From: JACRCT01 sp049841135
Lineage (GTDB): Bacteria > Myxococcota > Myxococcia > Myxococcales > UBA5297
Length of the DNA stretch: 64,000 nucleotides
Direction: 5' to 3'
NCBI GenBank assembly: GCA_049841135.1
Contig: JASGHK010000006.1
Span: 944,302 to 1,008,301, forward strand
The position numbers and the translations under genes were made by a program. Position 1 is the first letter of the stretch, and each line of letters starts with the position of its first letter. The notes beneath the pieces are model-generated. The model saw nothing but the letters and a program-made list of their open reading frames with translations. It was not told the DNA's origin and did no database searches. This document shows positions 44,337 to 54,356 of the stretch, one piece after another.

Positions 44337-46526
44337 TCAGCTCGCCTTCTGCACCGCCTTCTTGCGAGCCGCCTCGGTGATCTCCGGGACGCACAGCTCG
44401 CCCGCCCGCTGCCGGCGCTCGACCTCGGCGAGCGCCGACTCGGCGAGCTTCAGGTCCGGCTTGACGGCCTGGGCCTGCAGCACGGTCTGCGTCGGGAAGG
44501 CGAACGACGCCCCGGCGCGCTCGACGATGCGGCCGAACTCGAAGAGCAGCTCCTCGCGGATGCCGGTGAAGGCGTCGAAGCTCGGTGCCAGCACGTAGCA
44601 GAAGATCTCCACGTCCATCGAGTGGTCGTTGTAGCCCACGAAGCGCACCGAGAACGCGTCCTGCAGGACCTTCGGGTGGCCGAGCAGGAGCTTCTTCACG
44701 TCGTCGACCACGAGCTTGATCTGGTCGACCTTGATCCCGTACTCGAGCCCCAAGGTCACCAGCAGCTTGAACCGGTCGCGCCGGGCGAAGTTCTCCACCT
44801 TGGCGTCCGCCATCTGCCCGTTGGGGATGGAGACCAGGGTGCGGTCCAGCGTGCGGATGCGTGTGGAGCGCAGGCCCACCTCCTCGATGGTGCCGGCGAA
44901 GTCCCCCACCTTGACGTATTCGCCGATCTTGAACGGCCGGTCGAAGGCGATGGCGAGCGAGCCGATGAGGTTCTCCAGCGTGGTCTTGCCTGCCAAGGCG
45001 ATGGCGATGCCGCCGATGCCCAGGCCGGCGATGAGGCCGGCGACGTTGAGCCCCATGTTCTGCAGCGCCACCACCAGCACCAGCGCCACGGCGATGGGCT
45101 TGAGCACCTTGCGGAAGACGGGGACCATCGCCGTGGCCAGGTCGTCGTTGCGGCCCTTGAAGAAGGCCGTCAGCGCGGCGCCGGAGACGTCGATGAGCCG
45201 CAGGAGCAGCCAGCCGCCGGCGAGGATGGCGACGATCTTCGCGACCGCGAGCAGGGCCTGCTGCGGCCCCTCGGCCAGCGCCAGCGGCACGCACAGGGCC
45301 AGGAAGGTGACGATGAGGAACCCCGCCGCGAGCGGGCCCTTCATCGCCTCCACCAGCTCGTCGTCCCAGCTCCAGCTCGTCCGCGTCGCCAGCCTGGCCA
45401 GCACCTTCTGCGCCAACGCGCCGAAGAACGAGCCGGCCAGCAGCGACAACAGCAGCGCCAGGATGAGCCCCAGCCACTGCCAGAGCTGCACGCCCCAGGC
45501 CTCCCACTCGAAGAAGAAGGCGGGCAGGTGGTTGCCGGCAAAGCCATAGCCGAGCTTGGCGTACACCTCGTCGATGGCGGAGACGGTGTCGGCGCTGACC
45601 ATCCAGACCGGCGAGCCGGAGGCACGCGGGTGTCGCGAGAGCTTGAGCGGCACCTCGTGGTCCTCCAGGGCGGCGCGGACGACGACCTCCTCGTCGACGC
45701 CCACGTCGCGCTCGGGGGCGCCGGCGGGGTCGTTGCTGACGGTGCCGAAGCCGGACGGCTTGAGCCGCTTGAGGACCAGGCCCAGGCGCCGCGCCAACAG
45801 CGGGCCCTCTTCGGCCTGCCGCTCCTTGGCGACCGCGGTGAGGTCCAGCAGGAACGCCGCCTGGCCGTACTCGCCGTCGCTGCACAGCGCCGCGAGCTTG
45901 GCCACCAGCGCCCGCGGGTTGTCGACCGCCAGGTCCGCCGGACGTGGCCCGAGCCCAGGATCCAGGCTCTCGAGCGTGGGACGGGCCGCGAGCTCGCGCG
46001 TCACCAGCGCCCGGTACCAGGTGGGGATGGCGGAGACAGTCTGCTTGGTGAGCAGCCACAGGTGCTGGTTGGTCACCTCGTCGTGGATGCGCCGCAGCCA
46101 GAGGTCCTCGGGGCCGGACGGCAGCTCGAGCGTCTCCACGACCACGTAGTTCGCCGGCCGGTCGTCGACGAGCGGGCCCAGCGCCGAGTCGTCCAGCCCG
46201 TGGACGTCCAGCTTGCCGGTCGCGCGCAGCACGTCGCACAGCTGCTGGGTCAGCACCGGGCCCAGCTGCCGCCGGTCGGCCAGCGGCACGTCGCCCAGGT
46301 TGAGCACGTGGATGCCGAGCTGCGGCCGCGACTCCTTGCAGGCGCGCGACAGCACGGACCAGGACTTGGCCGCCGTCGAGCGGTCGAGGTCGGCGGCCGG
46401 CGGGTCGATGCCCTCGTTGACCTTCTCGCTCTTGTCGGCGATGGAGCGCGGCCGCTCGGCTCCGATGGCCGCCACCGGGGCGGCGAGCAGCGCGGCGAGG
46501 AACGTCAGGGCGAGAAGTCGGGACAT
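44337..46526 (-). CDS. Large MscS-family mechanosensitive channel
   Basis: A 729-residue protein: a signal peptide, a periplasmic domain of about 330 residues, five or so membrane helices, then the MscS core. The pore helix and upper beta domain read GIGGIAIALAGKTTLENLIGSLAIAFDRPFKIGEYVKVG and GTIEEVGLRSTRIRTLDRTLVSIPNGQMA, followed by the alpha/beta cytoplasmic cage. It opens on membrane tension to release solutes after osmotic downshock. The large exported N-terminal domain is like that of MscK/MscM-size members but shorter and of no known family. A CCGGGGCG palindrome lies just upstream. Confidence 0.93.
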   Translation of the reverse strand: MSRLLALTFLAALLAAPVAAIGAERPRSIADKSEKVNEGIDPPAADLDRSTAAKSWSVLSRACKESRPQLGIHVLNLGDVPLADRRQLGPVLTQQLCDVLRATGKLDVHGLDDSALGPLVDDRPANYVVVETLELPSGPEDLWLRRIHDEVTNQHLWLLTKQTVSAIPTWYRALVTRELAARPTLESLDPGLGPRPADLAVDNPRALVAKLAALCSDGEYGQAAFLLDLTAVAKERQAEEGPLLARRLGLVLKRLKPSGFGTVSNDPAGAPERDVGVDEEVVVRAALEDHEVPLKLSRHPRASGSPVWMVSADTVSAIDEVYAKLGYGFAGNHLPAFFFEWEAWGVQLWQWLGLILALLLSLLAGSFFGALAQKVLARLATRTSWSWDDELVEAMKGPLAAGFLIVTFLALCVPLALAEGPQQALLAVAKIVAILAGGWLLLRLIDVSGAALTAFFKGRNDDLATAMVPVFRKVLKPIAVALVLVVALQNMGLNVAGLIAGLGIGGIAIALAGKTTLENLIGSLAIAFDRPFKIGEYVKVGDFAGTIEEVGLRSTRIRTLDRTLVSIPNGQMADAKVENFARRDRFKLLVTLGLEYGIKVDQIKLVVDDVKKLLLGHPKVLQDAFSVRFVGYNDHSMDVEIFCYVLAPSFDAFTGIREELLFEFGRIVERAGASFAFPTQTVLQAQAVKPDLKLAESALAEVERRQRAGELCVPEITEAARKKAVQKAS

Positions 46527-46568
46527 CGGGCTCCTCCTTCGGGAAACCGGAAGGGCGCGCAAGATACA

Positions 46569-46584
46569 CCGGGGCGCGCCCCGG
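46569..46584 (-). terminator. Perfect GC palindrome after the TPR gene
   Basis: CCGGGGCGCGCCCCGG, 16 bases without a loop, in the 96-base gap between the TPR gene stop (46623) and the MscS gene start (46526), followed on the minus strand by gtgtatctt. A plausible terminator or a protein-binding palindrome. Confidence 0.4.
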
Positions 46585-46622
46585 TTTCACCGAGAGCCCG
46601 AGGCACCCGTCGAGTGAGTGGA

Positions 46623-47640
46623 CTACGAGGCCTCGCAGCCCACCCCGGAGAGCCGCTGTCGGGCGAGGCTGGCGAAGCGCGTCTCCACGCCGGCGCGGAC
46701 CGCCTCCCGGAGCGAGCGCTCGCTGGACTCGGGGTCGCCGCGCGCCGAGGCGCACTCGGCGAGCAGCACGTGCACCTCGGGCAGGACGATGCGCGGTGGG
46801 TCGGAGGCCAGCACGGCGCCCAGGACCCGCTCGGCGTCCGGGTGTGCTCCGGCCAGCACGTAGCCTCGGGCGAGGAGCATCTCGCTCGCCAGGCGGCTGG
46901 TGCGGTCCTCCCCGCACTCGGCCAGCCGGGCGTCGGCGGCCTTCAGGGCGGCCAGGGCCGAGGCCGGGTGCTCGAGCGCGCCCACCACGGCGCGGGCAAC
47001 GTCCAGCCGCAGCGCCAGCAGCGGGACCTTGGCGAGCGCGCCCGAGGCCTCCTCGAGCAGCCGCTTCGCCGCCGCGGGCCGGCTCTCCTCGATCTCCAGC
47101 AGCGCCCCCAGGAACCGGAGCAGACCTTGCGACTCGAGCTCCCGCCCGGGGTCGGGGAGCGCGAGCGTGGTCTGCGCGCCCTTGAGCTCCATGCGCGCCC
47201 GGTCGAAGTCGCCTTCGTTGATGAGCAGCTCCACCAGGCCCACGCAGGCGTCGCGGCGGGTCGAGGGGTCTTCGCGACCCCGCAGCAGGAGCTCGCGCGC
47301 CTCCTTCAGGCGGCCGTCCCGATGCGCCAGCCCCGCGAGCAGCACGGCGCTGCGGGCCTGGACGCCGGGCGACGGGCTCTCCAGGGCGGCGCGAAAGCAG
47401 CGCTCGGCCTCGGAGACGGCGCCCAGGGCGCTGTGGGCGAGCCCGCAGACCTGGAAGGCGATGGGCCGAAGAGGTGGCAGGGGCCGCAGGGCGAGGCAGC
47501 GGCGCGAGCGCTTGAGCGCGTCGCCGGGCCGGTGATGCTGGTAGGCCTCCAGCGCGCCCTTCAGGAGCCTGATTCTGAAGGACGAACCAGCCCAACGCGA
47601 GGATCGCCAACGCGCCGGCGACGAGCAGGACCAGGAGCAT
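46623..47640 (-). CDS. Membrane-anchored TPR-type protein, frameshifted near the N-terminus (copy 1)
   Basis: About 338 residues. Start MLLVLLVAGALAILALGWFVLQ (one membrane helix) at 47640; the frame changes at about 47,574, where this copy has an extra T (gattctgaagg) compared with copy 2 (gatctgaagg). The remainder is TPR/HEAT-like helices: PGDALKRSRRCLALRP, AFQVCGLAHSALGAVSEAERCFRAALE, DRARMELKGAQTTLALPD, AERVLGAVLASDPP, SERSLREAV. Its 5' two-thirds (46971-47640) is repeated at 53.5-54.2 kb. The copy-2 sequence confirms the correct N-terminal frame. Confidence 0.75.
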
Positions 47641-47797
47641 GCCGCCATTCTCGCCGATCCCGTCTTCGGGACGCTCTAGCGAGCCCGGGCGAGCACCAGG
47701 TCTCTGGCCTCCATCAGCCGTTCGAGGTCGGCGAAGCGCACCAGGTAGACGGAGTCGCCCATGGCCTCGGCGATCGGCGGCGGCAGCTCTCCGTAGG
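46971..47797. repeat. Direct repeat copy 1 (about 825 bp) flanking the STAND-gene insert
   Basis: Nearly identical to 53533-54356 in the same orientation. By eye there are about nine differences, several of them indels, so about 99% identity. It carries the 5' two-thirds of the TPR gene plus the last 40 codons of the ATP-grasp gene. Identity starts abruptly at CTCGAGCGC and ends near GGCAGCTC. Confidence 0.93.
47676..47797 (-). pseudogene. 3' fragment of the ATP-grasp gene
   Basis: Encodes LPPPIAEAMGDSVYLVRFADLERLMEARDLVLARAR and a stop, identical to the end of the complete gene at 54,235. Upstream of 47,797 the sequence is unrelated, so this is a truncated copy created by the duplication. 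Confidence 0.88.
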
Positions 47798-47875
47798 AAG
47801 TAACCCTGGCGGTCCAGCGCAAGGCCCCCGTGCCACCCCGACGAGGCCTTCATCTTCACAGGCCTGTGGGTCGGG

Positions 47876-48167
47876 CGAAGCTCGCCGCCGGCGACCGCGA
47901 GGCCGCCCGCGAGGCGCTCCAGACCGCGCTGCGCATCCGCCAGAGCCTGGTCACCAACCCGCTGGAGCGGGCCCGGACGTAGCTGGCGCTCTCGCCGCAC
48001 CCGCCGACGTCCGCTCGCTCGCCGAGGCCGCGCTCCGCGAGATCGAGGGCGCTCCGCCCAGCCCGGCCCGCGAGGAGATGGCGACGAAGGGCGGCGGGCT
48101 GGTCGGAGGCGAGCTCGCCCGGCGGGTGCTGCCCGCGGTGACGCTGGGGGAGGGCGGCGAGTTCTGA
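47876..48167 (+). pseudogene. Remnant of a helical-repeat (TPR-like) gene
   Basis: Readable + strand pieces: KLAAGDREAAREALQTALRIRQSLVTNPLERART, then after a frame change near 47,985, DVRSLAEAALREIEGAPPSPAREEMATKGGGLVGGELARRVLPAVTLGEGGEF and a stop at 48167. No start codon or N-terminus is present. It is probably the 3' end of a longer gene cut by the event that made the repeats. The region 47,800-48,388 otherwise holds nothing but the STAND gene's leader. Confidence 0.5.
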
Positions 48168-48388
48168 CTGGCTATCTTGGGCCTCCTCCGGTTCGCCTTT
48201 CGCCGAGCCTACTGGCGGCCGTGACCGCCGAAGGTCTACGCTCAGGCGCGGTTTGGAGGCACGGGCCCTCGGCGACTTCTCCGCTGGGAACCGACAATCC
48301 CGCGGCGCGCTCCTCGGCCACTTCCATGAAAACCGCGTTCGTTCTTCTCAGGCGCTCCTTTGGCGCGAGCTCCCCGGACGGAGGTTCT

Positions 48389-51300
48389 GTGACGACAAGC
48401 GGTGGCATTGCGGGAATGACTGGGTACGACGTCCAGTCGACGGTCATTCTCGAACTCATTCTTCTTGGATTTGAGGCGCTCCCGGGCCCGGTCGAGTTGC
48501 GCCCAGAGGGCCAGGACGACCTTGAACTCCGCTGGGTCGATCCGGCGACGAGCCTGCCTCGCCGCCGCTATCACCAGATTAAGAAGGCCACGGACAACGA
48601 TCCGGATGCGCAATGGTCCCTGGCCAGCGTGGCGCGGGTTCTTCTGGGCAACGCACTCGCGAAGCTCCAAGGCAATCAGGACGAGCAGGTCTGGGTGCTC
48701 GGCGACCGGCTGGCCGATGAGGTCCAGACGCTACTCGCTGCCGGTCGGAACGCACCCGAACAGCGACGGGATACCTACCTGGTCGCGCTACATCGGCTGG
48801 CGAAGGCCGAAGCGCAGGTCACGGACGGCCTAGACGACACGAGCTTGAAGCATCGACTGGACCGCTGGAATCCCACGTCTCAGGCCAGCCCCATCAACCA
48901 GGATGTCGAGCAGACCGTGAGTACGTTCGTCTCCCTTGCGGCGGGCGTCCCGCAGGTCCGAATCGACGGGTATCGAAACCGCATGGCGGCGCTGCATACA
49001 GTCTTGCCTGATGTTCTCGCACGCATCACCGCGCGCTCCTACCACGGCACGGAGCGGCAGATTGCAGACCACGTTCGGAAGCTCCTCGTCGACCGGTACG
49101 AGCTCGATCCGATCGCCGTCCACGACGTCATCTTTCGCAACCTGCGCGGCTTCATTAATGACGTCTCGAAGGAGCCGAACCGTACCCTCACCCTCGGGGA
49201 ATTCGAAGAGGAGTTGGTCCAGGTCTGGCCATGGTTGCTTGTGCCGACGCAGCCGCGACTCCTCGACGAAGACCATCTGCCCCGGCCTGAGCTGGTCCAA
49301 GCCCTTGTGGCGCCCACCGTGGCCCGCGAGGCCGTGGGCCCTTCGGGCTCGGGCAAGACTTCCCTCGCATCCGAGACGTACCTCGCTCTAACAGCACTTC
49401 GCCCGGACGCCGCGGTCCTCTTCGTCGAGGTCCGGACGAGAACGTCGCTGCGTGATGTGCTCGTGGGCGTCGCGCACTCGCTCCGTCGACGCGGCATAGG
49501 AAGCATTACCGGACCCGCGCTAGACCTCCGGGCCTCCGACACCGCGACGATCGAGCGCGTTGCCGCTCGGCTTGGCGCGTTGACACGCGAGATCTTCCTA
49601 CTAATTGATTGTGCTGACGGCGAGGTCTCTGGCGAGTTCCGGCGCGATCTCGCGGTCTTCATACGTGCGCTGCGCGGAGCCACGTTCCACCTGCTCGCGT
49701 TCGCTCAGGCGAGCGTCTTCCGGAATCTCACGCCGCTCGAGCGAACCGCGCTCGGAATCTCCCAGGAGGCGATGCCAGGGCTGCACTTCGGTCAATTCCT
49801 GTCTCTAATTCGCCGACGACACCCGGACGTAGATGTCTCCGCCATCCATGAAGTCTACGAGTTGCTCACGTCGGGACTTCCGACGGGGATGCTGCCAAAC
49901 CTCGCGCAGCAGATCGCCCGCGCCCGGTCGCTCGCGGAGATGCAGGAAATCGTGCGCCAGCCGCCGGACCAGCGACTCTCCGCTGCGCATCGGGATCGCT
50001 TCTTCAGTCTTCCGCCTGGACTCCAACAGGCGGCGTCCCGCATCGTGTGTCTCTCGCTGCCTCTGGCTGCTCGCGAGCTGATCGCGCTCTTCCCCCAAGA
50101 TCTCATCAAGGCTGCGCTCCTGGCGCTCGTGGAGGAAGGCCTGTTGCCGCCATTCGCCGACCGGGTCGAGATGCACGAGACCGTGCGGGCGGGGCTGGAG
50201 AGCCTCGTGCCGCCTGTTCTGGCGAAGGAAACTCACGAGATACTCGCGAGCTATTTCGCGCGGCGCGAACTGCTGCCGGCGCAGATTCACCACCTCGAGA
50301 AAGCTGGACGGGGCGAAGACGCGCGTCGACTCGCGCGAGAGCGCTTCCTCGCCGGACGCGACTGGTACGATCTCGTCGAGTACGTCGGCGCTCGGAAATG
50401 CGTCAGCGCCGACGAGGTGCTCTCGCTCCTGTTCAACGCGAAGGGGCACGAGCGATACCTGCTCCGCGACCTGCTTCCGCGCATTCAGACCGCCGGGACC
50501 GCCTCCCAGTTGCTCGAGAGCCTTCGGTCGGATCCACAACGATATAGTCAGGACTTTCAACGGACGTGGCTGCTGCAGGAAACACTGCTGCAGTGCGAGC
50601 CAACCCTTCTGACCCCCCTCGCTGCCTTCGCGCTCGAACAGCCCGAGAGGGAGGGATGCGACATCATCAATTGGCTACGCACGAACGCCTGTCGTGCAGG
50701 AGTCGCGCCCGATGCATCGTTCGTGCAGTGGTTCCGCTCCCTTCGAGTCGAGGCGCAGAAGAAGGTGGTCGGGTTCCTGCTGTTGAAGCCGCAGCAGCCG
50801 CGCTTGCAGGAGGCGTTGGCCTTCATGCACCGGCACGGGCTCCCTTGCGGAGCCCGTGGTCACACCTTCCATGAGCCGATTCTAGAGCTGACGACGGACG
50901 AGGAGATTGCAGATTTCCTCAAGGCTCTGCCACCAGCCGACCCCTCGAAGATGCTCTTGGTCCGGTCGGCGCTGCTCGGGCCGTTCGAGTCGTATGTGTG
51001 GCACGAGCGCGTCGACCTCCGGCGCGTCAGTCGAGGGTTGGTGGAGCAGGGAACAGCCGAGGCGCCAGTGCTCGCCAACGCCATCCGCGTCCTCATCTTC
51101 CTGAACGAGCGCGAGGTGGTGCCGCTCACGCGACATCTTCGAAACGCTGACGGAGCGCTTGCTACCCTCGCATGGATGACGCCGGTGATTCTGGACTCCA
51201 CAGAGGAGTTACCGGAGCTAGAAGCCATCGCGCTGGCGCCGGAGACGGAGCTTGAGTCGCGGGCGATGGCGATTGCGATGGTCGCGCATCTCGGCGGCGA

Positions 51301-53450
51301 GCCGGGGAAGCTGCTCAAACGGGCGGCCGCAGTGCGGCCTGAGCAGCAGCGCGCGCTGGAGACCCTCCTAATGCTGCAGGCGGAGCTCGCGCCATTCCCG
51401 GAGGCTGTTCCCCTGGTGTCGGCGGCGCTGGACGAAGATCTGGCCCATCACCGCATCTTCGGAGGGATCCTCCAGCAGCTCGCGGAGGCCTCTTTCCCAG
51501 GCACCGAAGCGTTGCTCATCAAGGCGCTGCGTAGCCCCAGCGCTGAGCTTGTGATGCATGCGCTAGTCGCATTGGGGCGTAGTCGATTCCACCGGGGCTT
51601 GATACCGATCCTGGAGGTTGTTCATAGCTCGAAGAATGCTGAGTTCCGCGCGTTCGCTATTCCAGCCGCGCTGGCAAGCGGCCCCAACTCGGCCGACCTG
51701 TTTGGTGACGTCTGGGAGCACACTCCGGAGGCAGCACACTGGCGCTGGGTGCTCGCCGGGCGTCTGCGTGATACGCGCGAAGCCTCGGCACTCGTCGCAG
51801 TTGCCACGGATGCGACCCAGGACTGGAAGTCCCGACGCCTGGCCATTCTGGCGGCCGGTCGGCTGCCGTTCGCTGCAGCGATGGAGGCGATCGCGCCCGT
51901 AATTTTGAAAGCCCCTTTGGTCCTGGCCGAGGAGTCGCCCCGCTTTCGAGCCCACGCACTCCTCACGCTGCTGCTCGATGTTGCGGGCGCTCGCGACCTG
52001 GCGCCACGGTTCCGCCGCGGACGCGACGGCTTCCTTCATGCTTTGGCCCCCCTCTATGAAGACTGGTCCGAGGAGTTGATCGACGCACGCGGCTTGCTGC
52101 CGGCAGTTGACGCAGTCGGGTGGCTATGGGATCGGCTCGAGAGCCACGGGTTCGGAAGCGCTCCGCGGGCGGTCGACAAGGTGGCGAACGAACTGCACGT
52201 CGCGATGCTGCAGGCAGCCGTGTTGCTGGGGCTCCGCCGTCAGGGTCGACGGGACGACCTGTTCATCGCTTTTGAGCAGGCCTCCACGAACTGGCTTCGA
52301 ATCCGCGCGTTCAATGAGCTGTGCCACGGCGAGCCGCTCTCCGTCGAGGACGAACGGCGGTCGCAGGCGCTGATAAGCAGTGCATCGCCCCTGATCCAAT
52401 CTGTGCTTCGTGACTTCTTCGGACGTAGGCCCCGCAGGGAGCGACCTCCAGCGGTACGCCGGTCGGAAAGTAAGCCGGCGCCTCTGGCTCAGGTTCGCCT
52501 GGGCTTTGTGCAGGCTCAGGCCTTCCTGAAGTCGTTAGGCTCCGTCGACTCGAAGGCGATCGTGCTGGACGTGGACGAGCGGGACTTGCGCACGCTCGTC
52601 GTCGAACTCGACCCGGCGCGCGACACCGAGTGGCGTCCAGCGCCTGATGCGAAGCCCGCCCGAGTGTCCTTGTCGGGGACTAGTTGGCGGCTTCGAGGCG
52701 GCTTTGCGCTCGAGCAGGCCAGTCCGCACTACGAGCAGCGCTCCGCCCTGCGGCCGGCCGTAGCAGCGGCCAACCGCTTCGGGATCGAAATCCCGTGGCA
52801 TCGCGCGGCGCTGACGGGGGAGTTGCGCGAGCTGTACGCCGACCGCTTCTTCGCCTGCCTGGGCGCGCACAACGACCGGGATGCGCTCGTCCGAATGCTC
52901 ACGGACGAGTCAGAAGCTCCTCGTCCCGCTGCTGGAGAGCCCTGGCCGCGTCAATCAAGTGCTCCATCTCGTCGACGACCGGGTGTTGCCAGTTCTGGAC
53001 CGCTTCGTCCAAGCCGGACACGGCGTCTTCTTCGAGCAGTTGTGCACGCTAATCTGCCAGGTCTGCACGGAGGCGGTCCGTCCATCTCTCGCGAAGGCCT
53101 TTCGTCGTTGGCTGGTGCTGCTGGATCAACTCCAGGCCAGCCCAGCTCACGCGAACTCCGACACGCCCGAGTGGCGCGTCGTCTGGCAGACCCTCTCTCG
53201 CCTACGGAAACACCCGCATTTCGATTCCATCCCTCAGCTAAGAAACCGGCTACTGGAAATCCTGATCCGGCACCAGCAGTTGTGGCATGGGCACCGGGTA
53301 CAGATCCTGGAACTGCTGAGGGAGTGGCCTCCGGCCTACCTTCAGTTCGAAACCGAGGTGTTCCGCCAAGCCGTCTTCGAACATTTCATCGAGGACAAGG
53401 TCGAAAAATACGACGAGGTTGCCGACGCGCTCTTTCATCGAACTCGGTAG
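48389..53450 (+). CDS. Cap4/DUF4297-like nuclease - STAND ATPase - helical-repeat protein (Avs-like), one frameshift
   Basis: About 1,687 residues. GTG at 48389 follows GGAGG; ATG 48416 is an alternative. N-terminal domain: Gly12-Tyr-Asp-Val-Gln16, Glu40, Asp43-Asp44 and Gln63-x-Lys65, the layout of DUF4297/Cap4 PD-(D/E)xK-type nucleases. Then helices, a P-loop NTPase with Walker A GPSGSGKT (317-324) and Walker B FLLIDCADGE (Asp407, Asp410), a winged-helix-like part, and from about 650 to the end long HEAT/TPR-like helices (e.g. ELVMHALVALGRSRFHRGLIPILEVV). One indel near 52,910 shifts the frame; the downstream frame (QKLLVPLLESPGRVNQVLHLVDDRVLPVLDRF) is clearly the natural one. GC is lower than in the neighbours. 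Nuclease-STAND proteins sense phage proteins and cut DNA; that role is inferred. Confidence 0.78.
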
Positions 53451-53532
53451 AGCACTAGATGTCGCACGAAATAGCGAAGGAAGTTCGAAGTGCCAATCCT
53501 CACAAGGCAGAGTAGCGGCTCACAACGCAGAG

Positions 53533-54199
53533 CTCGAGCGCCCCCACCACGGCGCGGGCGACGTCCAGCCGCAGCGCCAGCAACGGGACCTTGGCGAGCG
53601 CGCCCGAGGCCTCCTCGAGCAGCCGCTTCGCCGCCGCGGGCCGGCTCTCCTCAATCTCCAGCAGCGCCCCCAGGAACCGGAGCAGACCTTGCGACTCGAG
53701 CTCCCGCCCGGGGTCGGGGAGCGCGAGCGTGGTCTGCGCGCCCTAGCCTCCATGCGCGCCCGGTCGAAGTCGCCTTCGTTGATGAGCAGCTCCACCAGGC
53801 CCACGCAGGCGTCGCGGCGGGTCGAGGGGTCTTCGCGACCCGCAGGCGGAGCTCGCGCGCCTCCTTCAGGCGGCCGTCCCGATGCGCCAGCCCCGCGAGC
53901 AGCACGGCGCTGCGGGCCTGGACGCCGGGCGACGGGCTCTCCAGGGCGGCGCGAAAGCAGCGCTCGGCCTCGGAGACGGCGCCCAGGGCGCTGTGGGCGA
54001 GCCCGCAGACCTGGAAGGCGATGGGCCGAAGAGGTGGCAGGGGCCGCAGGGCGAGGCAGCGGCGCGAGCGCTTGAGCGCGTCGCCGGGCCGGTGATGCTG
54101 GTAGGCCTCCAGCACGCCCTTCAGGAGCCTGATCTGAAGGACGAACCAGCCCAACGCGAGGATCGCCAGCGCGCCGGCGACGAGCAGGACCAGGAGCAT
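53533..54199 (-). pseudogene. Truncated TPR gene (copy 2)
   Basis: Starts intact (MLLVLLVAGALAILALGWFVLQIRLLKGVLEAYQHH at 54199) but shifts frame near 53,840 and again near 53,745, and stops matching at 53533, lacking the last third of the gene present in copy 1. With no C-terminus it cannot make a complete product. Confidence 0.85.
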
Positions 54200-54356
54200 G
54201 CCGCCATTCTCGCCGATCCCGTCTTCGGGACGCTCTAGCGAGCCCGGGCGAGCACCAGGTCTCTGGCCTCCATCAGCCGTTCGAGGTCGGCGAAGCGCAC
54301 CAGGTAGACGGAGTCGCCCATGGCCTCGGCAATCGGCGGCGGCAGCTCCCGGTAGG
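53533..54356. repeat. Direct repeat copy 2 (about 825 bp)
   Basis: Matches 46971-47797. Differences include c for g near the left end, gcgccctagcctcc for gcgcccttgagctcc, one base lost in the cgacccc run, and gatct for gattct. Left of 53533 the sequence is unrelated to copy 1's left flank; right of 54356 it runs on into the ATP-grasp gene. This copy therefore keeps the original right-hand neighbour. Confidence 0.93.

Noticed and set aside
44221..48000. 1,259-residue open frame on the - strand
   Set aside because: It overlaps the MscS gene in another frame and is Arg/Pro/Gly-rich; only its MLLVLLVAGALAILALGWFVLQ piece is real, being the TPR gene's N-terminus.
44289..48167. 1,292-residue open frame on the + strand
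   Set aside because: It is antisense to the MscS and TPR genes, with shadow composition (Arg/Gly/Ala/Leu/Val runs), and is only open because of very high GC.
52911..53458. Alternative C-terminus of the STAND protein in its first frame
   Set aside because: That frame becomes Arg/Ser/Pro-rich after 52,910, while the neighbouring frame gives a well-formed helical protein sequence to 53450.
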